Below, piece after piece: positions 16,523 to 25,181 of a DNA stretch of 64,000 bases; position 1 is the stretch's first letter; each line of letters starts with the position of its first letter. Both the position numbers and the translations under genes were made by a program. The DNA is from Roseovarius nanhaiticus (GTDB lineage Bacteria; Pseudomonadota; Alphaproteobacteria; Rhodobacterales; Rhodobacteraceae): NCBI RefSeq assembly GCF_900156535.1, contig NZ_FTNV01000002.1, forward strand, positions 537,774 to 601,773. Reading direction: 5' to 3'. Under the pieces are notes generated by a model, which had not been told where the DNA came from, ran no database searches, and saw nothing but the letters and a program-made list of their open reading frames with translations.

Positions 16523-16584
16523 GATTGTTATATCAGCCGCGCCGGTTTGCGCAACAATCTTTCGCAGGTGCGCAAGATCGTTGC
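16523..16584. promoter_or_regulatory. Candidate Lrp-type operator between lrp and trxB
   Basis: GCAACAATCTT (16551-16561) and AAGATCGTTGC (16574-16584) form an inverted repeat with one mismatch and a 12-base spacer. A further half-site GATTGTT lies at 16523-16529. The position in the divergent promoter gap and the spaced half-sites fit an Lrp-family operator. Confidence 0.45.
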
Positions 16585-16699
16585 GTGTCTTATCGCAAGG
16601 CAGCGGGGGGATACAAGCGCCGCGCATCGAGGGGTTTCACCGCGCGCCGCCGGGGTCTATATGACGTTCAAATCCTTGAACACCCGAAAGGCGACGCAA

Positions 16700-17695
16700 A
16701 TGGCCAGCACGGAAAAGACCACGAAAAAGACCAAGGTTCTGATCATCGGCTCGGGCCCCGCGGGCTACACCGCCGCGGTCTATGCCAGCCGCGCCATGCT
16801 GGAGCCCGTTCTGGTCCAAGGCATCGAGCCGGGTGGCCAGCTGACCACCACCACCGAGGTCGAGAACTGGCCCGGCGATACCGAGGTGCAGGGCCCCGAT
16901 CTGATGGTGCGCATGGAGGCCCATGCCAAGGCGATGGGCTGCGAGATCATCGGCGACATCATCAGCAGCATCGACTTTTCCAAGCGTCCCTATGTCTGCC
17001 AGTCCGACAGCGGCACGGAATACGTGGCCGACGCGATCATCCTGTGCACCGGCGCGCGCGCCAAATGGCTGGGCCTGCCCAGCGAGGAAAAGTTCAAGGG
17101 TTTCGGCGTGTCGGCCTGCGCCACCTGCGACGGGTTTTTTTATCGCGGTCAGGAGATCGTCGTGGTCGGCGGCGGCAATACGGCAGTCGAAGAGGCGCTC
17201 TTCCTGACCAACTTCGCCTCCAAAGTCACACTGATCCACCGCCGCGATGAATTGCGCGCCGAGCGGATCCTGGTTGACCGTCTCGAGAAGAATCCCAAGA
17301 TCCATCCTCTGTGGTTCCACGAGTTGGATGAGGTCTATGGCACTGAAAACCCACTGGGCGTCGAGGGCGTAAAAGCCCGCCACACCCAGACCGGTGAGAT
17401 CACCGATATTCCCGCCAAGGGCGTCTTCATCGCCATCGGCCACGCACCCGCGAACGAATTGGTCAAGGATGTGCTCGAGACGCATATGGGCGGCTATGTC
17501 GTGACCAAGCCCGACAGCACCGAAACCTCCCTGCCCGGCGTCTTTGCGGCGGGCGATCTGACCGATCACAAGTATCGCCAGGCCGTGACCAGCGCCGGAA
17601 TGGGCTGCATGGCAGCCCTTGAGGCCGAGCGCTGGCTGGCCGAGCACGGAATGGCCGAAAATGCGGATGCCGTGAACACGGAAGCCGCGGAATGA
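16700..17695 (+). CDS. trxB: Thioredoxin-disulfide reductase
   Basis: 331 aa flavoenzyme that reduces thioredoxin with NADPH. It shows FAD-binding IIGSGPAGYTAAVYASRA, the redox motif CATC in SACATCDGFFYRG (about residue 145), NADPH-binding VGGGNTAVEEALFL and the C-terminal GVFAAGDLTDHKYRQAVTSA. ATG 16700 has AAAGG upstream; an in-frame ATG at 16661 would add 13 residues. It overlaps the next gene by 4 bases. Confidence 0.93.
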   Translation: MASTEKTTKKTKVLIIGSGPAGYTAAVYASRAMLEPVLVQGIEPGGQLTTTTEVENWPGDTEVQGPDLMVRMEAHAKAMGCEIIGDIISSIDFSKRPYVCQSDSGTEYVADAIILCTGARAKWLGLPSEEKFKGFGVSACATCDGFFYRGQEIVVVGGGNTAVEEALFLTNFASKVTLIHRRDELRAERILVDRLEKNPKIHPLWFHELDEVYGTENPLGVEGVKARHTQTGEITDIPAKGVFIAIGHAPANELVKDVLETHMGGYVVTKPDSTETSLPGVFAAGDLTDHKYRQAVTSAGMGCMAALEAERWLAEHGMAENADAVNTEAAE

Positions 17696-18018
17696 GCCAT
17701 GACTTCGCGGCCCAAAAAGCCGAGACATACGCCGTCTGGGACGAGATCGCCGAGGCGGCTGATCTGCCCGATGTGGCTGACATCGACTATGCGTTTGTCC
17801 CCGTTGAGGGTGCGGATTGGGACGGCGCCGAGGCGGCGCTGAGCGAGGCCGGGTTCGAGACTGCCCGCCTCGATGACGAGGATGGCCGCCCGTATCTGGC
17901 CGCCCGCCTGCCCGATCAGCCCGCGACCGCCATGGCCGTCTGGCTGGGCGAGGAAGCGTCGACCCGCATGCTCCTGCCGCTCGGGTTTCAGCCCGACGGC
18001 TGGGGATTCGAAGGATGA
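17692..18018 (+). CDS. Small acidic protein, possible RraB/RNase E inhibitor-like fold
   Basis: 108 aa, strongly acidic. The layout (helix AVWDEIAEAADLPDVADIDY, then beta strand FVPVEGADWDGAEAALSEAG) resembles RraB-type domains, which bind the degradosome, but this is only a pattern impression. It is translationally coupled to trxB (ATGA overlap) and to the MBL hydrolase gene that follows (4-base overlap), so all three are one operon. Confidence 0.5.
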   Translation: MSHDFAAQKAETYAVWDEIAEAADLPDVADIDYAFVPVEGADWDGAEAALSEAGFETARLDDEDGRPYLAARLPDQPATAMAVWLGEEASTRMLLPLGFQPDGWGFEG

Positions 18019-18815
18019 GCGCGCAGGACTGGTACAAGCTGCAAGAGATCGCGCCCGGCATCACCGCCATCGGCGAGCCGCGTTATCACCAGCAGAACTG
18101 GAGCTATCTGATCTGCGGCAGCGATGCCGCGCTTCTCTTCGATACCGGCTCCTACTACGGCGACATGGCGCCGGTCGTGGCAAGCCTCACCGATCTGCCG
18201 CTGTCCGTGCTGCCCTCGCATATGCATTATGACCATCTGGGCAATATCACGGCCTTCGAGCGCATCGTTCTGCCCGATCTGCCGGTGCTGCGCGCCTGCG
18301 AAGCGGATGGGCGCGTCACACCCTCGGACACCCTCTTTCTTGGCGACCGCGAGGACCGCACACCGCCCAGCTTTGGCGTCGCGGACTGGCTGGCGCCGGG
18401 CAGCATGATCGACCTTGGCAGACGGCAGCTGCAACTGATCCATACGCCCGGTCATTCGCCCGACAGCGTGTCGCTTTGGGACGCGGAGGCGGGTATCCTC
18501 TTTGCCGCCGACTACCTCTATGACGGCGCGCTTTATGCGCAGGTTCCGGGCGCATCGCTGCGCGGCTACCTGGAAACGGCGGGCCAGCTCGGCACTCTTT
18601 TGCCCGCGGATGCGCGCATCCTGGGCGCCCATGGCGACGCCAAGGACGAGACCAGCGCAACGGCGCCCACGCTCGACACCAGCGTTCTGGGCCGCCTGAT
18701 GATCTGCCTGTCAGACCTGATGATGAGCCCTGCACCCGCCGAGGGCGAGACGCTGCGCGCCAACGTTCAGCCCGGCGTCGATATTCTGGTCAATTCGGAC
18801 GCCCATGGGCGCTAG
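18015..18815 (+). CDS. MBL-fold metallo-hydrolase
   Basis: 266 aa metallo-beta-lactamase-fold protein. It has the zinc-binding SHMHYDHLGNI (HxHxDH, about residue 70), HTPGHSPDSVSLW and AADYLYDGALYAQ with a metal-ligand Asp, and a late His in LGAHGDAKDE. A two-metal hydrolase; the substrate is unknown. It lies third in the trxB operon, so a role in thiol or thioester chemistry is possible but unproven. Confidence 0.82.
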   Translation: MSAQDWYKLQEIAPGITAIGEPRYHQQNWSYLICGSDAALLFDTGSYYGDMAPVVASLTDLPLSVLPSHMHYDHLGNITAFERIVLPDLPVLRACEADGRVTPSDTLFLGDREDRTPPSFGVADWLAPGSMIDLGRRQLQLIHTPGHSPDSVSLWDAEAGILFAADYLYDGALYAQVPGASLRGYLETAGQLGTLLPADARILGAHGDAKDETSATAPTLDTSVLGRLMICLSDLMMSPAPAEGETLRANVQPGVDILVNSDAHGR

Positions 18816-18990
18816 CACCCGAACGGATGCGTCCCCCGGGCGCCAGTTTGCGAAAAATCGGTCCTTATCCGCGCAAAACCCGCCTCTTTGCTAGACTTTC
18901 GCCACATTGGCGGGCTAATCCGCGCTCAAACGGCCATCCAAGCGCCGTGACCAGACAGCATTTCGGCAGGCAATTTTCGAAAGTGATCCC

Positions 18991-20706
18991 ATGACGAACC
19001 TGAGCAACCTCACCCCCATCCCCGAACTCTATGTCAGTCACGAGAGCGCGCAAAAGCTGAAGGTGGAGGCCGCCAATCTGGTCAGCCACGACCTGACGCC
19101 GCGCCAGATCTGCGATCTGGAGCTTTTGATGAATGGTGGCTTCAACCCGCTCAAGGGGTTTCTGAGCGAAGAAGATTACGACGGCGTCGTCGAGAACATG
19201 CGCCTCGCCTCAGGCGCGCTCTGGCCCATGCCGATCACGCTGGACGTCAGCGAGAAATTCGCCGAGGCGCTGGAACTCGGCCAGGATATAGCCCTGCGCG
19301 ATCAGGAGGGCGTGATCCTCGCCACGATGACGGTCACCGACCGCTGGACCCCGAACAAATCGCGCGAGGCCGAAAAGGTCTTTGGTGCCGATGACAGCGC
19401 GCATCCCGCCGTCAATTATCTGCACAACACCGCCGGCGCCGTCTATCTGGGCGGGCCGATCACCGGCATCCAGCAGCCGGTGCATTACGATTTCCGCGCC
19501 CGCCGCGACACTCCGAACGAGCTGCGCGCCTATTTCCGCAAAGTCGGCTGGCGCAAGGTCGTCGCGTTCCAGACGCGCAATCCGCTGCACCGCGCGCATC
19601 AGGAACTGACCTTCCGCGCCGCCAAAGAGGCGCAGGCGAACCTTCTGATCCATCCCGTCGTCGGCATGACCAAACCCGGCGACGTCGATCACTTCACCCG
19701 CGTGCGATGCTATGAGGCGGTTCTGGACAAATACCCCGGCTCGACCACGGCGATGTCGCTGCTGAACCTCGCCATGCGCATGGCCGGCCCGCGCGAGGCG
19801 GTCTGGCACGGGCTCATCCGCGCCAATCACGGCTGCACGCATTTCATCGTCGGCCGCGACCACGCCGGCCCCGGCAAGAATTCGGCAGGCGAGGATTTCT
19901 ACGGACCTTACGACGCGCAGGACCTTTTCCGCGAACATCAAAGCGAGATCGGCGTCGAAATGGTCGACTTCAAGCATATGGTCTATGTGCAGGAACGCGC
20001 CCAATACGAACCGATGGACGAGATCGAGGACAAGGACAACGTCACGATCCTCAACATCTCGGGCACCGAGCTGCGCCGCCGCCTGCAGGAAGGGCTGGAA
20101 ATCCCCGACTGGTTCAGCTTCCCCGAAGTTGTGAACGAGCTGCGCCGCACCCGCCCACCGCGGGCCAACCAGGGCTTCACCGTCTTCTTCACCGGTTTTT
20201 CAGGCAGCGGCAAATCCACCATCGCCAACGCGCTGATGGTCAAGCTGATGGAGATGGGCGGCCGCCCCGTGACGCTGCTCGACGGCGATATCGTGCGGAA
20301 AAACCTTTCCTCCGAGCTGGGCTTTTCCAAGGAGCACCGCGATCTGAACATCCGCCGCATCGGCTATGTCGCGTCCGAGATCACGAAAAACGGCGGCATC
20401 GCCATCTGCGCGCCCATTGCGCCCTATGCCACGACGCGCCGCGCCGTCCGCGAGGATGTCGAGCAGTTCGGCGCCTTCGTCGAGGTCCACGTCGCGACCT
20501 CGCTGGAGGAATGCGAGCGCCGCGACCGCAAGGGCCTCTACAAGCTGGCGCGCGAGGGCAAGATCAAGGAATTCACCGGCATCTCCGACCCTTACGACGT
20601 GCCTGAAAACCCCGAGCTAAGCGTCGAGACCGAGAATGTCGATGTCGACAACTGCGCGCATCAGGTCATCCTGAAACTGGAGCAGATGGGGCTGATCGCC
20701 GGGTGA
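18991..20706 (+). CDS. sat/cysC: Bifunctional ATP sulfurylase / APS kinase
   Basis: 571 aa fusion. Residues 1 to about 390 are ATP sulfurylase (FQTRNPLHRAHQELTFRAA, VGRDHAGPGKN); residues about 395-571 are APS kinase with P-loop GFSGSGKSTIANAL and LDGDIVRKNLSSELGFS. Together they convert sulfate and ATP to PAPS in the cytosol, the entry to sulfate assimilation or sulfation. The ATG at 18991 follows a 175-base gap. A stem-loop follows the stop. Confidence 0.95.
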   Translation: MTNLSNLTPIPELYVSHESAQKLKVEAANLVSHDLTPRQICDLELLMNGGFNPLKGFLSEEDYDGVVENMRLASGALWPMPITLDVSEKFAEALELGQDIALRDQEGVILATMTVTDRWTPNKSREAEKVFGADDSAHPAVNYLHNTAGAVYLGGPITGIQQPVHYDFRARRDTPNELRAYFRKVGWRKVVAFQTRNPLHRAHQELTFRAAKEAQANLLIHPVVGMTKPGDVDHFTRVRCYEAVLDKYPGSTTAMSLLNLAMRMAGPREAVWHGLIRANHGCTHFIVGRDHAGPGKNSAGEDFYGPYDAQDLFREHQSEIGVEMVDFKHMVYVQERAQYEPMDEIEDKDNVTILNISGTELRRRLQEGLEIPDWFSFPEVVNELRRTRPPRANQGFTVFFTGFSGSGKSTIANALMVKLMEMGGRPVTLLDGDIVRKNLSSELGFSKEHRDLNIRRIGYVASEITKNGGIAICAPIAPYATTRRAVREDVEQFGAFVEVHVATSLEECERRDRKGLYKLAREGKIKEFTGISDPYDVPENPELSVETENVDVDNCAHQVILKLEQMGLIAG

Positions 20707-20714
20707 TGATTGCG

Positions 20715-20742
20715 AAGGGCCGCGTTCGAGGATGCGGCCCTT
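20715..20742 (+). terminator. Stem-loop after sat/cysC
   Basis: AAGGGCCGC (20715-20723) pairs with GCGGCCCTT (20734-20742) across a 10-base loop, right after the stop codon. There is no long T-run, so it may be a weak intrinsic terminator or a 3' stabiliser. Confidence 0.55.
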
Positions 20743-20841
20743 GTCATGCGGGTGGCAGTTTTGCGGGACAAACTACCTGCATTAGAAACCAGATCATCGA
20801 TACCGACTGACGTGTATTCGACGTCGTCTTCAAGGTATGGA

Positions 20842-21288
20842 TCATTCAGGTATCAACGGCCAACCCACACTGAGGATCGGGTCAACTCTTGTAAAATCGA
20901 TCTCTTCGACCCTGATATATTGGACGCCTTCTGCTTTTAGCAAATCGGCAACACCATGCTTGCCCTTCAATGCCGCACTGTGCGTCCTCTCGATATGTTT
21001 CAACAGAAATAGCTTGGTATCGTGATTATACGTTTTACTATTTTTGATACTCTCGGCGATTTCTTCTACGACATTTTCTGCCCTATCGAATTGGCCCAGA
21101 CTTAACCTCACTTTAGCTAATTCCAACGCCCAATATGGCGGCATCATACCTTTATGCTTATCAGAGATTCTCTTGAGGGCTTTTAAAGCTGTATGGAAAT
21201 CCTCTTGCTTAACAGCCTGATAGTAGATGCGCTGCCAGTATGCATAAACCGGTGATTTGATTTTCGCGAGTTGAAGTCTCAAATCCAT
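20842..21288 (-). CDS. Hypothetical protein in AT-rich patch
   Basis: 148 aa, rich in Lys, Ile and Tyr, with helical repeats that look TPR-like (YWALELAKVRLSLGQFDRAE). Codon and base use are visibly more AT-rich than in its neighbours, suggesting recent acquisition. It lies between sat/cysC and the GT10-like gene. TPR-like helpers often accompany polysaccharide or glycosyltransferase genes, but the link is only positional. No family is recognised. Confidence 0.6.
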   Translation of the reverse strand: MDLRLQLAKIKSPVYAYWQRIYYQAVKQEDFHTALKALKRISDKHKGMMPPYWALELAKVRLSLGQFDRAENVVEEIAESIKNSKTYNHDTKLFLLKHIERTHSAALKGKHGVADLLKAEGVQYIRVEEIDFTRVDPILSVGWPLIPE

Positions 21289-21477
21289 AGACCGATTTTC
21301 ACCAAGTTGAAGTATACCTTATGTGCGGCATCGGCTCACTAAATCTTCCGTGAGCTAGGAAGAGTAACAGTCGGTGCTTCATGCATGTTGCTCTCAATTT
21401 TGTGCAGGGGCAATGCTAATATGGCGATCGGACCATCCAAGACATCCCTCACGGTAGGTCAGGGCTCGAAGCTGCCA

Positions 21478-22347
21478 TTAACCTCCCTCCCCCAGCACCG
21501 CCCGCGCCGCGCGGCCATAAACATCGCCGTACTCCGCCGCCACATCCCGTACCGCATCCAGCTTAGGCGCCCGCGCCTCGAATTCCTCTACTGAAGCCGC
21601 CTCTATCGCCGCCATCACCTCGGCCTCGCTCTCGCAGATGATCATGCCCGAGGTATCAAAGAACTCCCCGATATTCGGACAGCCCCAGTAGATCGGCACG
21701 CAGCGGCACAGAATGGCATCCACCAGCTTCTCGGTAAAGTAATTCGGCTCGCGCACATTCTCGATCACCACCGAATAGCGGTAAGGCGCGAGGCCATCGG
21801 CCTTGGCCGCAAAGGGCGTATAGCCGCGCCCCATGACATCCAGGTCCATCCCCTGCCCCTTGGCCCAGGCGGCCAGCGCGTGGCGCAGCCGGTGCCCCTC
21901 CTGCGAGCGCTTGTCGGAGGCGATCAGCGACATCATCCGGCTCTTCGTAACATCCAGATCGCGCCATTCCGGAACCCAAGTGCTGCCGAACGGAAAGAAT
22001 ACGCCGTTCGGAATGGCGTCCAACAGGCCGGGATGCGCGGTCAGCACCTTGTAGAACCGCCCATGCGAGCGGCGCAGCGACGCGATCTGTCCGCCATGGA
22101 TCGCCTCGGGCTCCAGCACCATGATCGACACGCGCGCGCGCATGCCGAAACCGGGGCGCCAGTGCAGCGATTTTCGGGGAAAGACGATCAGGTGATCGCG
22201 CGGCTCCAGATCGGCGAGTGTCTGCCCCGCAATCCCGTCGGGCGTGCCCAGCGGCCAGATCAGACGATCCAGAGGAATGCGGCCGGGCCGCACGCCCAGC
22301 TTCATGTCGTGGGGCAGAACCGCCACCTTGGGCACTGGCTGGACCAT
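21478..22347 (-). CDS. Family 10 (fucosyltransferase-like) glycosyltransferase
   Basis: 289 aa. The C-terminal half has the GT10 signature: YSVVIENVREPNYFTEKLVD, then CRCVPIYWGCPNIGEFF. This family transfers sugars, classically fucose from GDP-fucose, to glycans. The ATG at 22347 has AAGGAG 7 bases upstream, better than the TTG one codon earlier. The acceptor is probably a surface polysaccharide or LPS, which is inference. Confidence 0.75.
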   Translation of the reverse strand: MVQPVPKVAVLPHDMKLGVRPGRIPLDRLIWPLGTPDGIAGQTLADLEPRDHLIVFPRKSLHWRPGFGMRARVSIMVLEPEAIHGGQIASLRRSHGRFYKVLTAHPGLLDAIPNGVFFPFGSTWVPEWRDLDVTKSRMMSLIASDKRSQEGHRLRHALAAWAKGQGMDLDVMGRGYTPFAAKADGLAPYRYSVVIENVREPNYFTEKLVDAILCRCVPIYWGCPNIGEFFDTSGMIICESEAEVMAAIEAASVEEFEARAPKLDAVRDVAAEYGDVYGRAARAVLGEGG

Positions 22348-22475
22348 CAACTCACTCCTTCAAAATCGCCCCTTCCCTTACGCGAGAGGGCGCGCACCGG
22401 CAACATGCCCATGCGCGCCCCCAATTTCATCTTGGCAAAAATACTCATGCTTGGCCCGCAAGGGGGCCGTCGCGT

Positions 22476-22703
22476 TCAATGCACGGTGACGGGATCCAGA
22501 TCATGCTGGCGTGCCAGCACGAAGGCCATCTTGCGGTCGCTGACCAAGGCCAGACGCTCGCCCGCCTCATCATGCACGGCGTAAAGTGTGGTCAGATCAC
22601 CCACCTGGCTCTGCACATCCTCGGGCAGATCCTCGACCGCGACCGAGCGGACATAGGCGATGCGGTGGCCCGCTTCGTGCGCAAATTCGAATTCGGTATC
22701 CAT
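22476..22703 (-). CDS. DUF1150-family protein
   Basis: 75 aa: VRSVAVEDLPEDVQSQVGDL, then LYAVHDEAGERLALVSDR, the DUF1150 pattern found next to small heat-shock genes in alphaproteobacteria. It follows hsp20 by about 20 bases in the same operon, so it is likely heat-induced. Its function is unknown. Confidence 0.8.
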   Translation of the reverse strand: MDTEFEFAHEAGHRIAYVRSVAVEDLPEDVQSQVGDLTTLYAVHDEAGERLALVSDRKMAFVLARQHDLDPVTVH

Positions 22704-22724
22704 GATTATGCCTCCTTAAGACGG

Positions 22725-23144
22725 CTATTGGCCCCATTTGTTGATCTTTATTGTCTGAACAACTGTCTCGGGTTGGGCCCGGGTCAAGTCGATATGCAAA
22801 AGTCCGTTCTCCATGATCGCGGCGCCCACTTCGACGCCATCGGCCAGCACGAAACTGCGCTGGAACTGCCGCGCGGCGATGCCTCGGTGCAGGAACACCC
22901 GCTCACCCATATCGGCGCCCTGCCGGCCCCGGATCACCAATTGGCGGTCCTCGACGGTGACCGACAGATCATCCTCGCCAAAGCCCGCGACGGCCAGCGT
23001 GATGCGATAGGAATTGTCGGAGGTCTGCTCGATATTGAAGGGCGGGTACCCCTCGTTACCGGATTTCGCGCTGCGCTCAAGCAGCCGTTCCAGCTGGTCA
23101 AAGCCCAGCATATAGGGGTGCGCCCCCAGCGTCAGTTTCGTCAT
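22725..23144 (-). CDS. Hsp20-family small heat-shock protein
   Basis: 139 aa with an alpha-crystallin domain: YPPFNIEQTSDNSYRITLAV, then DDLSVTVEDRQLVIRG and the C-terminal IKINKWGQ tail. A cytosolic ATP-independent holdase. The start at 23144 gives MTKLTLGAHPY, the usual alphaproteobacterial IbpA-like N-terminus. A good RpoH-type promoter lies about 75-105 bases upstream. Confidence 0.9.
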   Translation of the reverse strand: MTKLTLGAHPYMLGFDQLERLLERSAKSGNEGYPPFNIEQTSDNSYRITLAVAGFGEDDLSVTVEDRQLVIRGRQGADMGERVFLHRGIAARQFQRSFVLADGVEVGAAIMENGLLHIDLTRAQPETVVQTIKINKWGQ

Positions 23145-23217
23145 GTGCCACGTCCTTGCGTCAAGCGACTGGTCGGATCGGCGCCGTCCCATTCATCGGC
23201 GGCGGCGCCTTGGTAAC

Positions 23218-23248
23218 AAATATGGGCGCTCACCTCCGCCGGTGCAAG
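23218..23248 (-). promoter_or_regulatory. Candidate RpoH (sigma-32) promoter of hsp20
   Basis: On the minus strand, CTTGCAC (23248-23242) and CCCATAT (23226-23220) are 15 bases apart. This is close to the sigma-32 consensus CTTGAAA...CCCCATNT. It points at hsp20 with a leader of about 70 bases. Confidence 0.55.
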
Positions 23249-23313
23249 GGCTAGGCGAAGTCGCGTTTTGCGCCTATTATCAACGGGTCTCTCATCCATG
23301 GAATCATGCACCG

Positions 23314-23538
23314 ATGAACGCCTATAGCGAACTTGCGATGAAATCGGACGACGTGCTCCGCGTCGAGCTGGAGCAGTTTCGCCGCGAGCATCGCGATCTG
23401 GACGAGGCCATCGCAGCCTTGGAAGAGCGCACCGTGCGCGATCCACTGACGGTCAAACGGCTCAAGCAGCAAAAGCTGCGACTCAAGGACCGCATCGCCT
23501 ATATCGAGGATCGCCTTCTGCCCGATATCATCGCCTGA
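23314..23538 (+). CDS. YdcH-family (DUF465) protein
   Basis: 74 aa coiled-coil protein with the DUF465 pattern: LEQFRREHRDLDEAIAALEE, then VKRLKQQKLRLKDRIAYIED. Length and motif order match YdcH. It stands alone before purE. The exact role is unknown. Confidence 0.75.
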   Translation: MNAYSELAMKSDDVLRVELEQFRREHRDLDEAIAALEERTVRDPLTVKRLKQQKLRLKDRIAYIEDRLLPDIIA

Positions 23539-23626
23539 TATCGCAGTGATTTTGCCCGCTTGGGGGAGTGGACGCTGACCGCCCGCCCGCCTATGGTTCG
23601 CGCCTGAATCACCAAAGGGGCGACAG

Positions 23627-24115
23627 ATGCCGAAAATAGAGGTCGGGATCATCATGGGCAGCCAATCTGACTGGCCCACGATGAAGGAAGCCGCAGATAT
23701 TCTGGACGCGCTTGAGGTGCCCTTTGAGACGCGCATCGTCTCGGCCCATCGCACGCCCGACAGGCTTTGGTCCTATGGCGCCGAAGCGGCATCGCGCGGG
23801 CTCAAGGCGATCATCGCGGGCGCGGGCGGCGCCGCGCACCTGCCGGGCATGATGGCGTCCAAGACGCGTGTGCCGGTGATCGGCGTGCCGGTGCAGACAC
23901 GCGCGCTTTCGGGCGTCGACAGCCTCTATTCCATCGTGCAAATGCCCAAGGGCTATCCCGTGGCCACCATGGCCATCGGCAGCGCGGGCGCGGCAAATGC
24001 CGGCCTTATGGCGGCCGCGATCCTTGCCAATAGCGACGCTGCGCTGGCCGAACGACTGGACGCGTGGCGCGCAGCCCTTTCGGCCTCGATCCCCGAGGAG
24101 CCTAGCGATGACTGA
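23627..24115 (+). CDS. purE: N5-carboxyaminoimidazole ribonucleotide mutase
   Basis: 162 aa class I Pur[20 protein letters not shown] at the N-terminus, [13 protein letters not shown] and [14 protein letters not shown]. It converts N5-CAIR to CAIR in purine synthesis. Its last 8 bases overlap the purK start, so the two steps are translationally coupled. Confidence 0.96.
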   Translation: MPKIEVGIIMGSQSDWPTMKEAADILDALEVPFETRIVSAHRTPDRLWSYGAEAASRGLKAIIAGAGGAAHLPGMMASKTRVPVIGVPVQTRALSGVDSLYSIVQMPKGYPVATMAIGSAGAANAGLMAAAILANSDAALAERLDAWRAALSASIPEEPSDD

Positions 24116-25181
24116 TCCGCTGAAAACAGGCGCCACCATCGGCATTCTCGGCGGTGGTCAGTTGGGCCGCATGCTCTCGGTCGCGGCCTCGCGGCTGGGG
24201 TTCAAGACCTGCATCTTCGAGCCGGGCGAAGATTGCCCCGCCAGCCACGTCGCGCACCGCCACATTGCCGCGCCCTACGACAATGAGGACGCGCTGCGAA
24301 CCTTCGCGGAAGCCTGCGACGTCATCACTTACGAATTCGAGAATATCCCCACCTCCGCGCTCGACATCCTAGAGAAGCTGCGCCCCGTCTATCCTGACCG
24401 CCAGGCGCTACGCGTCAGTCAAGACCGGCTGGTGGAAAAGGCATTTCTCAATGATCTGGGTCTCAAGACCGCGCCCTTCGCCGCCGTCGATGATGGCAAT
24501 GACATCAGCGAGGCGATGGCCGAGATCGGCCTGCCCGCCATCCTGAAAACCCGTCGCTTCGGCTATGATGGCAAGGGCCAGGTGCGGCTGAAAGACCCGA
24601 AGAAGGCCGAGGCCGCGCTGGCCGATATGCAAGGCGCGCCCGCCATCTACGAAGGCTTTGTCGACTTCTCGCATGAGGTGTCCGTGATTGCCGCGCGCAA
24701 TGCGGCGGGCGACGTTTCAGCCTTTGATCCCGGCCAGAACGTGCATGAGGACGGCATCTTGCGCACGACCACCATCCCGGCCAAGCTCTCGCCCGCGCAG
24801 CGCAGTGACGCGGTCCTGCTGGCGGCGCAAATCCTGAACAAGCTGGATTACGTTGGCGTCATGGGCGTCGAACTTTTTGTCACTGCGGACGGGCTCATCG
24901 TCAACGAAATCGCGCCGCGCGTGCATAATTCCGGCCATTGGACGCAGAATGGCTGCACCGTCGACCAGTTCGAGCAGCATATCCGCGCCGTTGCGGGCTG
25001 GCCGCTGGGCGATGGCAAGCGGCACTCGAACGTGGTGATGGAGAACCTGATCGGCGACGACATGGACCGCGTGCCAGAGCTGGCCCGTGATGGCAGCTGT
25101 GCACTGCATCTTTACGGCAAGGCCGAGGTGAAGCCCGGCCGCAAGATGGGCCATGTGAACCGCGTGACCGGCCCGGCTTAA
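24108..25181 (+). CDS. purK: N5-carboxyaminoimidazole ribonucleotide synthase
   Basis: 357 aa ATP-grasp enzyme (AIR + bicarbonate + ATP to N5-CAIR). It has the N-terminal [23 protein letters not shown]-grasp [16 protein letters not shown], and the C-terminal [18 protein letters not shown] signature. It is cotranscribed with purE; its end overlaps the convergent rnr gene by 4 bases. Confidence 0.96.
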   Translation: MTDPLKTGATIGILGGGQLGRMLSVAASRLGFKTCIFEPGEDCPASHVAHRHIAAPYDNEDALRTFAEACDVITYEFENIPTSALDILEKLRPVYPDRQALRVSQDRLVEKAFLNDLGLKTAPFAAVDDGNDISEAMAEIGLPAILKTRRFGYDGKGQVRLKDPKKAEAALADMQGAPAIYEGFVDFSHEVSVIAARNAAGDVSAFDPGQNVHEDGILRTTTIPAKLSPAQRSDAVLLAAQILNKLDYVGVMGVELFVTADGLIVNEIAPRVHNSGHWTQNGCTVDQFEQHIRAVAGWPLGDGKRHSNVVMENLIGDDMDRVPELARDGSCALHLYGKAEVKPGRKMGHVNRVTGPA

